Shown here one piece after another: positions 34,194 through 43,150 of a stretch of DNA of 64,000 bases (within the stretch, counting starts at the first letter, position 1; the number at the start of each line of letters is the position of its first letter). This DNA comes from JAAYAE01 sp963678395 (GTDB taxonomy: Bacteria > Bacillota > Negativicutes > Acidaminococcales > Acidaminococcaceae). A program made the translations under genes and the position numbers. The notes under the pieces are model-generated. The model worked only from the letters and a program-made list of their open reading frames with translations. It did not search any database and had not been told where the DNA came from. The stretch spans positions 620,001-684,000 of the forward strand of contig OY782827.1 in NCBI GenBank assembly GCA_963678395.1, given 5' to 3'.

Positions 34194-35591
34194 ATGAGTG
34201 AATATAATAAAATAAACAAAGAAATTGTGACGGAGTTAGAAAAGATAGTAGGTCAAAAGTATGTTTTAACAGCTCCGGAAATTTTAGATAAATACAAAAC
34301 TGATGAAGAAACAAATCCAAAATATTTTCATAGTCCGGAAGTAGTTGTTCTTCCTAAAACAACACAAGAAGTAGCTGCCATTGTAAAACTAGCAAATAAA
34401 TTTTTGTTCCCACTGACTGTAAGAGGTGCAGGGACTAGCCTAGCTGCCGGAGCAATTCCTGTATTTGGCGGCATAGTTTTGCTTATGGAACGTATGAATG
34501 AAATAATAGAGTTTAATGAAACCGGGATGTATGCAGTTGTTGAAGCAGGTGTTTCTACTAAGGCAATTCAAGAACTTGCTCATAGCAAGGGTTTGCTTTA
34601 TGCTGGGGATCCTTGCAGTTCAGATAGTTGCATGATTGGCAGTAACCTTGCTACTAATGCCGGTGGCAATAAAGCGGTTCGCTATGGAACCACAAGAGAT
34701 CAGGTTTATGCCTTGGAGGTAGTGACACCGACAGGTGAGATTGTTAATATGGGAGCTCGTTTGCAAAAGAAAACTACCGGATATTGTTTAGAGCAATTAA
34801 TTATGGGTAGCGAGGGAACCTTGGGTATAATTACCAAGGTAACCTTAAAATTAAAACCACTTTTACCTTACAGTTTTGATATTTTAGCGATTTTTATAGA
34901 TGTTACTAAGGCTATTGACCTTGTGCCAAAAGTTTTAAAGGCCGGTCTTAATCCCACAAGCATAGAATTTATGGATAATAATTTTGTTCGTTCTACAAAT
35001 GATTATTGTGAAACTCGCTTGCCTCACTATGAAGATGGCAGTTATATTATTATTACCATTGAAACTTTGACTGAGGAAGAACTAGATATGAAAATGGAGC
35101 TTTTAGAGAGTATTTGCACTGAAGGTGGAGCTTCTGACGTGCTAGAAGCAGATGAACGTGTGTGGAAGCTGCGTCGTAATTGTCAAGAATCTTTGCGCAT
35201 CATTAGCAAGGTGAATTTAACTGACGATGTGGTTGTACCCTTGGACAAAGAAGCAGAAACCATTAAATTTGTTATGGCCACCGGCAAAAACTATAATTTG
35301 CATGTGATGACTTTGGCTCATGCAGGTGATGGTAACTTGCATATTTGTTTGTGCAAAGGCGATTTATCCGATGAGCAATGGGACAAAGAAGTAGCTCAAT
35401 TTCATGCTGAAATTTATGCTTTTGCCTACAAAGTGGGCGGCCGCCTTAGCGGAGAGCATGGCATTGGAGCTAAGAAAGCTAAGGAGCTAGAAAAATATAC
35501 GGAACCAGGTGAACTTGCCGTCATGAAAACTATTAAAACGGCCATGGATCCCAATAATATATTGAATCCAGGCAAGGTTTTGTTAGTATAA
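34194..35591 (+). CDS. FAD-linked oxidase, glycolate oxidase GlcD / D-lactate dehydrogenase type (paralog 1)
   Basis: The FAD-binding (PCMH) domain has 'PLTVRGAGTSLAAGAIPVFGG', 'GDPCSSDSCMIGSNLATNAGG' and 'GSEGTLGIITKVTLKL'. The C-terminal domain has 'THAGDGNLH'-type 'LAHAGDGNLHICLCKGD' and 'SGEHGIGAKKAKELEKY'. Such enzymes oxidise D-lactate, glycolate or similar 2-hydroxy acids and pass electrons to an Etf or quinone. ATG 34194 follows AAGAGGAAT; the open frame upstream overlaps the ferredoxin gene and is not coding. The 465 residues are full length. Confidence 0.92.
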   Translation: MSEYNKINKEIVTELEKIVGQKYVLTAPEILDKYKTDEETNPKYFHSPEVVVLPKTTQEVAAIVKLANKFLFPLTVRGAGTSLAAGAIPVFGGIVLLMERMNEIIEFNETGMYAVVEAGVSTKAIQELAHSKGLLYAGDPCSSDSCMIGSNLATNAGGNKAVRYGTTRDQVYALEVVTPTGEIVNMGARLQKKTTGYCLEQLIMGSEGTLGIITKVTLKLKPLLPYSFDILAIFIDVTKAIDLVPKVLKAGLNPTSIEFMDNNFVRSTNDYCETRLPHYEDGSYIIITIETLTEEELDMKMELLESICTEGGASDVLEADERVWKLRRNCQESLRIISKVNLTDDVVVPLDKEAETIKFVMATGKNYNLHVMTLAHAGDGNLHICLCKGDLSDEQWDKEVAQFHAEIYAFAYKVGGRLSGEHGIGAKKAKELEKYTEPGELAVMKTIKTAMDPNNILNPGKVLLV

Positions 35592-35624
35592 TTAGGGTGG
35601 ATAGGGTAATGTTTGTTTGCACGC

Positions 35625-35653
35625 TTGCGAATAATTGCAGGTAGGTGTACAAT
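35625..35653 (+). promoter_or_regulatory. Promoter of the second FAD-linked oxidase
   Basis: TTGCGA (35625-35630), 17-base spacer, TACAAT (35648-35653), about 30 bases before the ATG. Confidence 0.6.
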
Positions 35654-35681
35654 AGCGGATATATTAAAGTAGAAAGGTAGA

Positions 35682-37091
35682 ATGGTAGCAATGAGAAATT
35701 ATAATCCTGTAACAAAAGAGGTAATTGAGGCTTTAAAAGCCGTAGTAGGGGCAGAACATGTTTTTGCTGATGCAGAAAGTTTAGAGAAATATAAGACTGA
35801 TGAAGAAACCGACCCGCGTTTTTTCCACACGCCAGAAGCAGCTGTGGAACCTGCAAACGCAGGAGAAGTTGCAGCTGTAATGAAGGTTGCGAATAAGTAT
35901 ATTGTTCCTGTTACACCCCGTAGTGCCGGCACAAGTGTTTCTTGTGGTGCTATTGCCGTATGTGGGGGCATTGTTTTGCTAATGGAGCGTATGAATAAAA
36001 TTATTGAAATAAATACAGACGCTATGTATATGGTTGTTGAAGGTGGAGTGCGCACGGTTGAAATTCAACAAAAGGCCAATGAAAAAGGTTTACTGTATGC
36101 AGGCGATCCTTGCAGTAGTGATAGCCGTCTTATTGGAGGCAATATCGCAACTAATGCCGGTGGAAATAAGGCTGTTCGTTATGGAACGACACGTGATCAA
36201 GTTTATTCTATAGAAGTTGTTACGCCTACAGGTGATATAGTAGAATTAGGCGCTCGTCTGAAGAAGAAAAGCACTGGTTACTGTTTAGAACAACTAATTA
36301 TGGGCAGCGAAGGCACTTTGGGTATTATAACGAAGGCAACGTTAAAATTGTTGCCGCTAGCACCTTATAAGCTTGACGTTTTAGCTATTTTCACTGATGT
36401 GGAAAAAGCAACGGGGATTGTCCCTATTTTAGTTAAAGCAGGACTTAATCCTACTAGTGTAGAATTTATGGATAACAGCTTTGTTCGTAGTGCCAGTGAT
36501 TTTAGTGAGTTAAAGTTACCTCATTATGAAGACGGCAGCTATGTCATTATTACCATGGAAACCTTTAATGAAGATGAGCTAGAAAGCAAAATGGAACAAT
36601 TAGATGAATTGTGTAATGCTAATGGTGCTACCGACGTATTAGAAGCAGACGAAAGAGTATGGACTATTCGCCGCAATTGCTTGGAATCTACGCGCGTATT
36701 GAGTAAAGTTAGCACTTCTGATGATTTAGTGGTTCCTGTTAACAAAATCGCTTCTACAATTGATTATCTTACAACTTTAGCTAAAAATTATCCTTTCCGT
36801 GTCTTCACATTAGCTCATGCCGGTGATGGTAATCTGCATTTTCAGATTCTAAAAGGTGATATGTCCGATGAAGAGTGGGAAACTTCCTTAGCTAGTTTCC
36901 ATGCAGAAACATATCCGTACATTTATAGTTTGGGTGGTCGTATTTCCGGAGAACATGGTATTGGTTCTAAGAAGGTGGCTCCCATGGAAAAATACACGAA
37001 TCCTATTGAGATGAAAATGATGAAAGAAATAAAGAAAGCGTTAGACCCTAATAATGTACTTAATCCTGGTAAGGTATTTAATATGAAATAA
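35682..37091 (+). CDS. FAD-linked oxidase, glycolate oxidase GlcD / D-lactate dehydrogenase type (paralog 2)
   Basis: A close paralog of the preceding gene along its whole length, with the same signature segments ('GDPCSSDSRLIGGNIATNAGG', 'GSEGTLGIITKATLKLLP', 'LAHAGDGNLHFQILKGD', 'SGEHGIGSKKVAPMEKY'). The FAD-contact region differs ('PRSAGTSVSCGAIAVCGG'), which may mean a different substrate. It has its own promoter and a terminator. ATG 35682 or 35691 could be the start. Confidence 0.92.
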   Translation: MVAMRNYNPVTKEVIEALKAVVGAEHVFADAESLEKYKTDEETDPRFFHTPEAAVEPANAGEVAAVMKVANKYIVPVTPRSAGTSVSCGAIAVCGGIVLLMERMNKIIEINTDAMYMVVEGGVRTVEIQQKANEKGLLYAGDPCSSDSRLIGGNIATNAGGNKAVRYGTTRDQVYSIEVVTPTGDIVELGARLKKKSTGYCLEQLIMGSEGTLGIITKATLKLLPLAPYKLDVLAIFTDVEKATGIVPILVKAGLNPTSVEFMDNSFVRSASDFSELKLPHYEDGSYVIITMETFNEDELESKMEQLDELCNANGATDVLEADERVWTIRRNCLESTRVLSKVSTSDDLVVPVNKIASTIDYLTTLAKNYPFRVFTLAHAGDGNLHFQILKGDMSDEEWETSLASFHAETYPYIYSLGGRISGEHGIGSKKVAPMEKYTNPIEMKMMKEIKKALDPNNVLNPGKVFNMK

Positions 37092-37131
37092 AAAAAAGGT
37101 CTTAGAAGTATAAACTTCTAAGACCTTTTTT
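37092..37131. terminator. Bidirectional terminator after the second oxidase
   Basis: AAAAAGGTCTTAGAAGT / ACTTCTAAGACCTTTTTT with a very short loop and A/T tails on both sides. On the minus strand it can terminate the SRP RNA. Confidence 0.88.
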
Positions 37132-37145
37132 CTTCGTTGTTTTCC

Positions 37146-37270
37146 TATCGGACTGCGATAATAGGCACTCCCACGGCACATAAAAGTGACCGCTTATCGC
37201 TGCTTCCTTCCGGACCTGACGAGGTTCACAGGCTTCTATTGCGCGGGACCAACTACCGCAGCCCGATAGA
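37146..37270 (-). ncRNA. ffs: Signal recognition particle RNA, small bacterial type (4.5S)
   Basis: The minus strand contains the invariant SRP domain IV tip, 'GTCAGGTCCGGAAGGAAGCA' (about 37200-37220), flanked by complementary arms. The outer arms CTATCGG/CCGATAG close the helix. The RNA pairs with Ffh to target membrane proteins. It lies downstream of tRNA-Ser, separated from it by a terminator. Confidence 0.95.
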
Positions 37271-37275
37271 AAAAC

Positions 37276-37296
37276 AAAAAGCCGCAAATGCGGCCG
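37276..37296 (-). terminator. Terminator between tRNA-Ser and SRP RNA
   Basis: On the minus strand GCCGCATTTGCGGC is followed by five T. It lies just after the tRNA 3' end. Confidence 0.75.
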
Positions 37297-37305
37297 ATTT
37301 TTTAA

Positions 37306-37396
37306 TGGCGGAGAGCGAGGGATTCGAACCCTCGGTACGGTTTCCCGTACACACGCTTTCCAGGCGTGCTCCTTCAACCGCTCGGACAGCTCTCCA
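37306..37396 (-). tRNA. tRNA-Ser (anticodon GGA), CCA end encoded
   Basis: The 91-base minus-strand RNA has the long variable arm of a serine tRNA, T loop 'GGTTCGAATCC', anticodon arm 'CGCCTGGAAAGCG' with GGA in the loop, and an encoded CCA. It reads UCC and UCU codons. The T-box in front of serA appears to present UCC. Confidence 0.95.
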
Positions 37397-37434
37397 GGTT
37401 GAAAATTATGTTAAAAATATTCAATTGGTGCCAA

Positions 37435-37472
37435 GAAAAAATACCCGCAGTAGTTTTACAACTGCGGGTATC
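37435..37472 (-). terminator. Terminator of the universal stress protein gene
   Basis: ATACCCGCAGT / ACTGCGGGTAT hairpin, followed on the minus strand by six T. Confidence 0.75.
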
Positions 37473-37517
37473 AGTATACCTAATAATGAGGGCATTTGTC
37501 AAGATTATTACTAAAAA

Positions 37518-38348
37518 TTAATCATCGTCTCTAATACTAGGTAATAGGAGCAAAGGTCTATCAGTATTAAGTGCAAAGTTCTGGAAAGTACTGCCAAAAG
37601 GCAGGCCTTTAACCAAGCCCGAGCCCGTTTTAGCCATTATTACTAAGGAAACGTTTAATTCATCAGATGCTTTTCGTATCTTTTTTGAGGCGGAGCCTTT
37701 TTCGATAACGTAAGAGGATTTTACACCAAAAATTTTCACTTCTTCAACCAGTTCTGAAAGCTTTTGTCGGCCTAAGGTCATTTTATGCTCTAGTTCTTCA
37801 GAGCTTCTATTTTGTTCTACAACGTGGATAAAAACAACCTCTTCAATATATTCATGTAAGGCACGTATAAAATCAAGTGCTACTAAGGATTCTTTGGAAA
37901 AATCAGTGGCAATGAGTATTTGGTTTAGCAGTGGACAATAATGATTTTCGTTATAAACGCTGCCAATAAAAAGCGGATAGTTGGATACGCGAGCTAAATC
38001 AAGGGTAACGCTCCCCATGAAAGTGGTACGCAATAAACCTTTGTCGTGAGATGCTACCAATACTAGGTCACAGCCATTATTCAGAGCCATTTCATGAATG
38101 TCTTGAAACACATCTCCTTTAAGTTGAGGTGTTGCTACAGTAACATTTTCATAACAAGCCTGACGCAATTTTGCCACTAAATTTTCTAACTGTAGGCGGG
38201 CATTGGTGTCTGGCTCATCTTCAACCAAAAAATGTACCAATATCACTTCAGTTTCAATATCTGGGCAAAGGGCAAACAAACAATCCGGTAAAGTGGATGC
38301 TGCCTCAGAAAAATCTGTGGACAACAGGACTTTAGTGTAACTATTCAT
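37518..38348 (-). CDS. Universal stress protein with two UspA domains
   Basis: Two UspA domains: residues 1-140 ('YTKVLLSTDFSEAASTLPDC') and about 143-276 ('LNQILIATDFSKESLVALDF'). Nucleotide-site patterns are seen in the first domain ('VASHDKGLLRTTFMGS') and the second ('MAKTGSGLVKGLPFGSTFQN'). The role in stress resistance follows from the family only. It stands alone, with its own terminator. Confidence 0.9.
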   Translation of the reverse strand: MNSYTKVLLSTDFSEAASTLPDCLFALCPDIETEVILVHFLVEDEPDTNARLQLENLVAKLRQACYENVTVATPQLKGDVFQDIHEMALNNGCDLVLVASHDKGLLRTTFMGSVTLDLARVSNYPLFIGSVYNENHYCPLLNQILIATDFSKESLVALDFIRALHEYIEEVVFIHVVEQNRSSEELEHKMTLGRQKLSELVEEVKIFGVKSSYVIEKGSASKKIRKASDELNVSLVIMAKTGSGLVKGLPFGSTFQNFALNTDRPLLLLPSIRDDD

Positions 38349-38512
38349 TGGTTACTAACACTCCTTCTCTTACTATAGAATTTTGTTTACAATTTACTCT
38401 TACAACTATCACAATTATACCTTATACGCATATTATACCCCAATTAGTTGAATTGCGCATAAAAAAAAGAGTATAATAAGGAAGAAAATAGTGGCAAAGG
38501 GGTCTATGGTAA

Positions 38513-39568
38513 ATGGAAAACACAGTAACAAAGATTTCTGAAACAGCCGGACTTGCTCCAGGTACCCCAGTACCGGTCGGCATAGATGAAAGTGCACCTT
38601 CCAAATTTCTCATAACTACTATTAGTAGCGAGGGCGTAAAAGCTGAAAGATTTGGCACTGTGCCTGATGAGTTGCCAGAGCATCCACTTGGAAGCACATT
38701 GTGGATTGATGTCCAAGGTTATGCCGGATTAACGTCTATTAAAAAAATTTTTGCGTTTTTGGAAATACATCCTTTGTTTCAAGAGGATATTTTAAATACG
38801 CGACAACGTTCTAAATATGAAATATTGGATGGTGCTCTTTTGGTGACGACGAAAAGATTGTTTTATGCTACTAATGGACGTATTCATCAAGAACAAGTGG
38901 TGTTTTTGATGAAGGACAATTGCCTAGTCACGTTTCAAACAACCACAAGTGATAGCTTTGCAGGTTTTCGTAAACGGTTGTCTACCCTTAAAGCCAATAA
39001 AACGTTACCAGGCTATGTAATATACGCACTGTTGGATAATTTAGTTGATAACTATTTTGTGGTTATTGAAAGACTGCAAGCTTCCTTGGAAAAAACAGAA
39101 AAAAGACTTCTGGCGAATGATACGGCTTTGGAGCGAGGGGTACTATCAGGAATTAAGCATGATATTACAGCCGCAAGGCATGCTATCTGGCCAATGAAGA
39201 CTATTATGACTAAGCTTAGCGATGATAAAGTGGATTTCTTTCCCGAGGGAATTGACCCTTATTTTGAAGATTTAAAGGATCATATTTATCAATTAGATGA
39301 AGCATGTGAAATAGCTTCAGATAATGCTAATGGTATCATTCAGCTTAATATGGATAATTTTAATATACGAACTAATGAGATTATGAAGACTTTAGCATTA
39401 ATTTCTACTGTATTTTTACCATTAACCTTTATTGCCGGTGTTTATGGTATGAATTTTAAATTTATGCCGGAACTTAATTCTCCGTGGGGCTATCCTTTAG
39501 TTCTTGCCATTATGGCTATAATTGCCTTATTATTATACAGAACATTTCGCACGAGACATTGGATGTAA
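38513..39568 (+). CDS. corA: CorA-family magnesium/cobalt transporter
   Basis: Large cytoplasmic N-terminal domain followed by two C-terminal membrane helices, the first ending in the signature GMN ('YGMNFKFMPEL', near residue 318). The 351 residues are full length and form a pentameric Mg2+ channel in the family. It starts at ATG 38513. dnaX follows after 11 bases. Confidence 0.95.
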   Translation: MENTVTKISETAGLAPGTPVPVGIDESAPSKFLITTISSEGVKAERFGTVPDELPEHPLGSTLWIDVQGYAGLTSIKKIFAFLEIHPLFQEDILNTRQRSKYEILDGALLVTTKRLFYATNGRIHQEQVVFLMKDNCLVTFQTTTSDSFAGFRKRLSTLKANKTLPGYVIYALLDNLVDNYFVVIERLQASLEKTEKRLLANDTALERGVLSGIKHDITAARHAIWPMKTIMTKLSDDKVDFFPEGIDPYFEDLKDHIYQLDEACEIASDNANGIIQLNMDNFNIRTNEIMKTLALISTVFLPLTFIAGVYGMNFKFMPELNSPWGYPLVLAIMAIIALLLYRTFRTRHWM

Positions 39569-39579
39569 AGGAGAAAAAT

Positions 39580-41325
39580 ATGAGTTATGTTGCATTATAC
39601 CGTACTTGGCGGCCACAGGATTTTGAGTCACTTGTGGGACAAGAACATATAAAAACCGCCTTAACTAATGCCTTGGAGTCTGGTAAGATTGCCCATGCCT
39701 ATTTATTCACAGGGCCACGAGGCACAGGGAAAACTAGTACTGCAAGGATTTTAGCCAAGGCGCTTAATTGTGAACAGGGGCCTACCGCACATCCTTGTAA
39801 TGTATGTGCTAACTGTCAGCAGATTACCCAAGGGTCAGCTATGGACGTTATTGAAATAGATGCTGCTTCTAATCGCGGTATTGATGAAATTCGTCAGTTA
39901 AGGGAAAGAGTTGCTTTTGCTCCTGTTAATGGTCGTTATAAGGTATACATTATTGATGAAGTACATATGATTACTACGGATGCTTTTAATGCCTTGCTTA
40001 AGACTTTGGAAGAACCACCGGCACATGTAGTGTTTATTTTGGCTACGACTGAACCGCATAAGATACCGGCAACGATTCATTCCCGTTGTCAGCGCTATGA
40101 TTTTCATAGAGTTACTATTGACGATATCGTGGGGCAATTACAAAAGATAGCCGCCGGTAGTGATATTGTGGCAGATGAAGATGCATTGCGTCTGATGGCA
40201 ATACAAGCTGACGGTGGTATGCGTGATGCAGTGAGTTTGCTAGATCAGTGTGCGGTTATGTCCAAACATATTAATGCTGATATTGTAAGGCAGGTTTTGG
40301 GTATTGTAGGCCGTGAAGGACTACGTAATCTAGTAACAGTTATTGGTAAAGGCGACTTGTCGGCAGCTTTGCAAAGCATGAGTGAGCTTAGTGCTCAAGG
40401 TAAAGATGTGAAGCAAATTATTTTGGAACTGGCAGAGTATTTACGGGCACTTTTGCTGTACAAAGCGGATGCTTCTTATGAGGACATATATTTAACAGAT
40501 ACAGCGGAAGCTTTGGCTGCGCTAGCACCGCTATATACCACTGAACGTATTTTGGCGGCAACCAGCCGTTTGCATCAAACTATGGAAGAGATAAAACTTT
40601 CTGCAAGAGAAAAAATAGTGGCGGAAATGTGCATATTTGATTTGTGCAGAATTCAAGGGGATTCACTAGAAGCATTAGCAGCTAGAGTAGCCCAATTGGA
40701 AGCTCAAGTGGCAGGTGCTCAAGTTGCGCCACAAACTAAAGTGCCTGGGCAGCAGGCACCTAAATTAAGCACAGTTGGAGCAGCACCTACAACACCCGGA
40801 CATTCGATTTTTTCGGCAGAAGTAAGACCACAGGAACAAAATCTTACTTTTGTTTCAGAACCTCAGCAGGAACAAGATTTCGAATCTGAACAGGAAAAAG
40901 AATTTGAAGCTGAACCTGCGCATGCGCCGCAAGTTCAGCCAATAGCGGCTGAAATAAAGGGTATGCCCAGCGAAAACGGGGTAGCTTTATGGAAAAATTT
41001 ATGCGCCACTTTAGCTAATAAGAAAAAAAGAACAGTTTTGGTATATGCTGAGCTTGGGAAAGTAATTAGTTATGATGGGCATGTTTTGACCTTAGGGCTT
41101 AGTACAATGATGTCTAAGGAACGCTTGGAAAGAACGGATTACAAGGGATTTATTCAAGAAATTCTAAGCGGTTTGGTGGGTCATGCTGTAGCATTAAAGT
41201 GTGTCCTTATGAAAGACAATGAACTTAAACAAATTCAAGCAGATAAACCACCAGTTAGAAAAACTCAACCAAAAGCGGTAAAATCTGCACTGGATGTTTT
41301 TGGTGGAACTGTGAAGAAAGATTAA
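39580..41325 (+). CDS. dnaX: DNA polymerase III subunit gamma/tau
   Basis: The clamp-loader ATPase. Walker A 'GPRGTGKTSTARIL' near residue 45, a four-cysteine zinc module ('CNVCANC' at its end), Walker B 'IIDEVHM', sensor 'SRCQRYDF', then a proline/glutamate-rich linker and a tau-like C-terminal domain. The family start 'MSYVALYRTWRPQDF' fixes ATG 39580 behind AAAGGAG; the longer upstream frame overlaps corA. It heads the usual dnaX-ybaB-recR group. Confidence 0.96.
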   Translation: MSYVALYRTWRPQDFESLVGQEHIKTALTNALESGKIAHAYLFTGPRGTGKTSTARILAKALNCEQGPTAHPCNVCANCQQITQGSAMDVIEIDAASNRGIDEIRQLRERVAFAPVNGRYKVYIIDEVHMITTDAFNALLKTLEEPPAHVVFILATTEPHKIPATIHSRCQRYDFHRVTIDDIVGQLQKIAAGSDIVADEDALRLMAIQADGGMRDAVSLLDQCAVMSKHINADIVRQVLGIVGREGLRNLVTVIGKGDLSAALQSMSELSAQGKDVKQIILELAEYLRALLLYKADASYEDIYLTDTAEALAALAPLYTTERILAATSRLHQTMEEIKLSAREKIVAEMCIFDLCRIQGDSLEALAARVAQLEAQVAGAQVAPQTKVPGQQAPKLSTVGAAPTTPGHSIFSAEVRPQEQNLTFVSEPQQEQDFESEQEKEFEAEPAHAPQVQPIAAEIKGMPSENGVALWKNLCATLANKKKRTVLVYAELGKVISYDGHVLTLGLSTMMSKERLERTDYKGFIQEILSGLVGHAVALKCVLMKDNELKQIQADKPPVRKTQPKAVKSALDVFGGTVKKD

Positions 41326-41391
41326 ACTGCTTTTATATTTAAGCCTTTTTTGATACAATGAAGGTGAAAAAACTTCTAGGAGGACTATACA

Positions 41392-41721
41392 ATGTTTAAT
41401 GGTGGAATGAATAATATGCAAGGCATGATGAAAAAAGTACAAAAAATGCAGGCTGATATGTTAAAGTTGCAAGAAGAGCTAAAAACACGTACTATGGAGA
41501 TTACTACTGGCGGTGGTGCAGTAACATTGGTGGTAAATGGTAAAAAAGAATTGGCTAGCATCAAAATAGACCCTGCAGCAGTAGATCCAGAAGACGTAGA
41601 AATGTTGCAAGATTTGATAGTGACAGCTGTTAATGAGGGCATGCGTAAAATTGACGAAATGACAGAGAAAGAAATGAGCAAAGTGACCGGCGGTATGAAA
41701 TTACCTGGCGGCATGCTCTAA
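41392..41721 (+). CDS. ybaB: YbaB/EbfC-family nucleoid-associated protein
   Basis: The 109 residues form the small DNA-binding dimer of the YbaB family, with 'GMNNMQGMMKKVQKMQADM' at the front and 'VTLVVNGKKELASIKIDP' in the middle. TAGGAGG precedes the ATG. Between dnaX and recR as usual. Confidence 0.94.
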   Translation: MFNGGMNNMQGMMKKVQKMQADMLKLQEELKTRTMEITTGGGAVTLVVNGKKELASIKIDPAAVDPEDVEMLQDLIVTAVNEGMRKIDEMTEKEMSKVTGGMKLPGGML

Positions 41722-41734
41722 TAAGAGGAATTTT

Positions 41735-42331
41735 ATGCGAATGATAAAACCTTTGGCGAGGTTGCATGAACAATTGCGGCGTTTGCCAGGAATTGGCTCT
41801 AAAACAGCTTTACGTTTAGCGTACCATGTTCTTGATATGCCTGCTGAAGATGTACGAGAGTTAGCAGATGCCCTTATTAACGCTAGAGAACAAATAAGGG
41901 TTTGTTCTTGTTGTTTCAATCTTTGTGATAGCGATTTATGCGATATTTGCAGGGATAAAGAACGTAACAGGGGTGTGATCTGTGTGGTCGAGCAGCCACA
42001 GGATTTAATGGCAATGGAACGTAGTCGCGGTTATAGAGGCTTGTACCACGTTCTTCATGGTGTTTTGTCGCCCTTAGATGGAGTGGGACCTGAACAATTA
42101 AAAATAAAAGAACTTTTAATTCGTTTGCAGTCAGGGGAAATCAAAGAAGTTATAGTTGCGACTAATTCTGATGTTGAAGGCGAAGCTACGGCTACGTATT
42201 TGGCAAATTTGTTAAAGCCTATTGGGGTAACTGTTAGTCGTATTGCTCATGGTTTGCCCGTAGGTAGTGATTTAGAGTATGCAGACGAAGTAACTTTATC
42301 TAAAGCTTTAGAAAACAGAAGAAATATGTGA
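41735..42331 (+). CDS. recR: Recombination protein RecR
   Basis: RecR acts with RecO and RecF at gaps and stalled forks. N-terminal HhH ('LRRLPGIGSKTALRLAYH'), a four-cysteine zinc finger ('CSCCFNLCDSDLCDIC'), a Toprim domain ('VVEQPQDLMAMERS') and a C-terminal Walker-like end are all visible. The 198 residues are full length. Confidence 0.96.
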   Translation: MRMIKPLARLHEQLRRLPGIGSKTALRLAYHVLDMPAEDVRELADALINAREQIRVCSCCFNLCDSDLCDICRDKERNRGVICVVEQPQDLMAMERSRGYRGLYHVLHGVLSPLDGVGPEQLKIKELLIRLQSGEIKEVIVATNSDVEGEATATYLANLLKPIGVTVSRIAHGLPVGSDLEYADEVTLSKALENRRNM

Positions 42332-42346
42332 AAGGTGGTAGTAAAA

Positions 42347-42589
42347 ATGGAAGCATTAATTCCTTGGGCTATAGCTCTTGTAGTTTTGTATCTAGTAGTT
42401 CAGTTTTTTTCACTTTCGCTTTCTTTTGTTTGGAATGGCGTTATTGGTGGAATTATGTTATGGCTCCTCAACTTAGTGGGTGGGATATTTGCATTTCATA
42501 TTCCAATTAATATAATTTCCGCTCTTATTGCCGGTTTTTTTGGTATTCCAGGTGTGGTAGTTATTGTAATATATCATTTATTAAAATAA
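42347..42589 (+). CDS. BofA-family (pro-sigmaK processing inhibitor-like) membrane protein
   Basis: An 80-residue, very hydrophobic protein with 2-3 membrane segments and the BofA-type C-terminus ('NIISALIAGFFGIPGVVVIV'). In Bacillus BofA controls sigma-K processing during sporulation, but the gene also occurs next to recR in non-sporulating relatives. The ATG at 42347 follows AAAGGTGG. Confidence 0.82.
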   Translation: MEALIPWAIALVVLYLVVQFFSLSLSFVWNGVIGGIMLWLLNLVGGIFAFHIPINIISALIAGFFGIPGVVVIVIYHLLK

Positions 42590-42739
42590 AATGCTGTTGT
42601 CTGAGCAACTAATTCCCCATACATTAAAAAACATTTTATTAGGTAAGGGCAGCTCTAATCTCAGCTGGCTTTATAAAAGGCCGATAAGAGGATAAATCGC
42701 CAATAGCGTGTAGCTCTATATCTGTGTTATAATGTACTC

Positions 42740-43150
42740 ATGGCTAAGAAAATAATGGGGTTTGATTACTCAAACAATGAAAAAATAAAAATATTAATAT
42801 ATTTATCTATTGGTGGAACAGCTGCTTTGATTGAATGGGGGTTGTTCTATCTTTTTGGCGTACAATGGCACTGGAATTATTTGTTTTCCACAACGTTGGC
42901 TTTTTTTTGTTCAACAATTTGTCATTACATTATGACTAATATTTGGGTCTTTGATAGCGGAGCTCGCTATCAAAGAGCTAAAGAATTAACTCTAGTTCTT
43001 TTGGTTTCTAGTATAGGACTTTTGTTTAATCTCATGCTAATGTTAGTCTTCGTGGGATTTTTGCAGTGGCCTGTTATGCTATCTAAGGTACTTGCAAGTT
43101 GTATTGTTGTTGTATGGAATTATGTTTCACGTAAAAAATGGGTATATTAG
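42740..43150 (+). CDS. GtrA-like membrane protein
   Basis: Four membrane segments in 136 residues, with the GtrA-type 'YLSIGGTAALIEWGLFYLF' and the closing 'VWNYVSRKKWVY'. The family helps move polyprenyl-linked sugars across the membrane for envelope polysaccharides. TATAAT (42728-42733) lies only seven bases before ATG 42740 and no ribosome site is visible, so the mRNA may be leaderless. The stop overlaps the lipid kinase start by 13 bases. Confidence 0.87.
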   Translation: MAKKIMGFDYSNNEKIKILIYLSIGGTAALIEWGLFYLFGVQWHWNYLFSTTLAFFCSTICHYIMTNIWVFDSGARYQRAKELTLVLLVSSIGLLFNLMLMLVFVGFLQWPVMLSKVLASCIVVVWNYVSRKKWVY

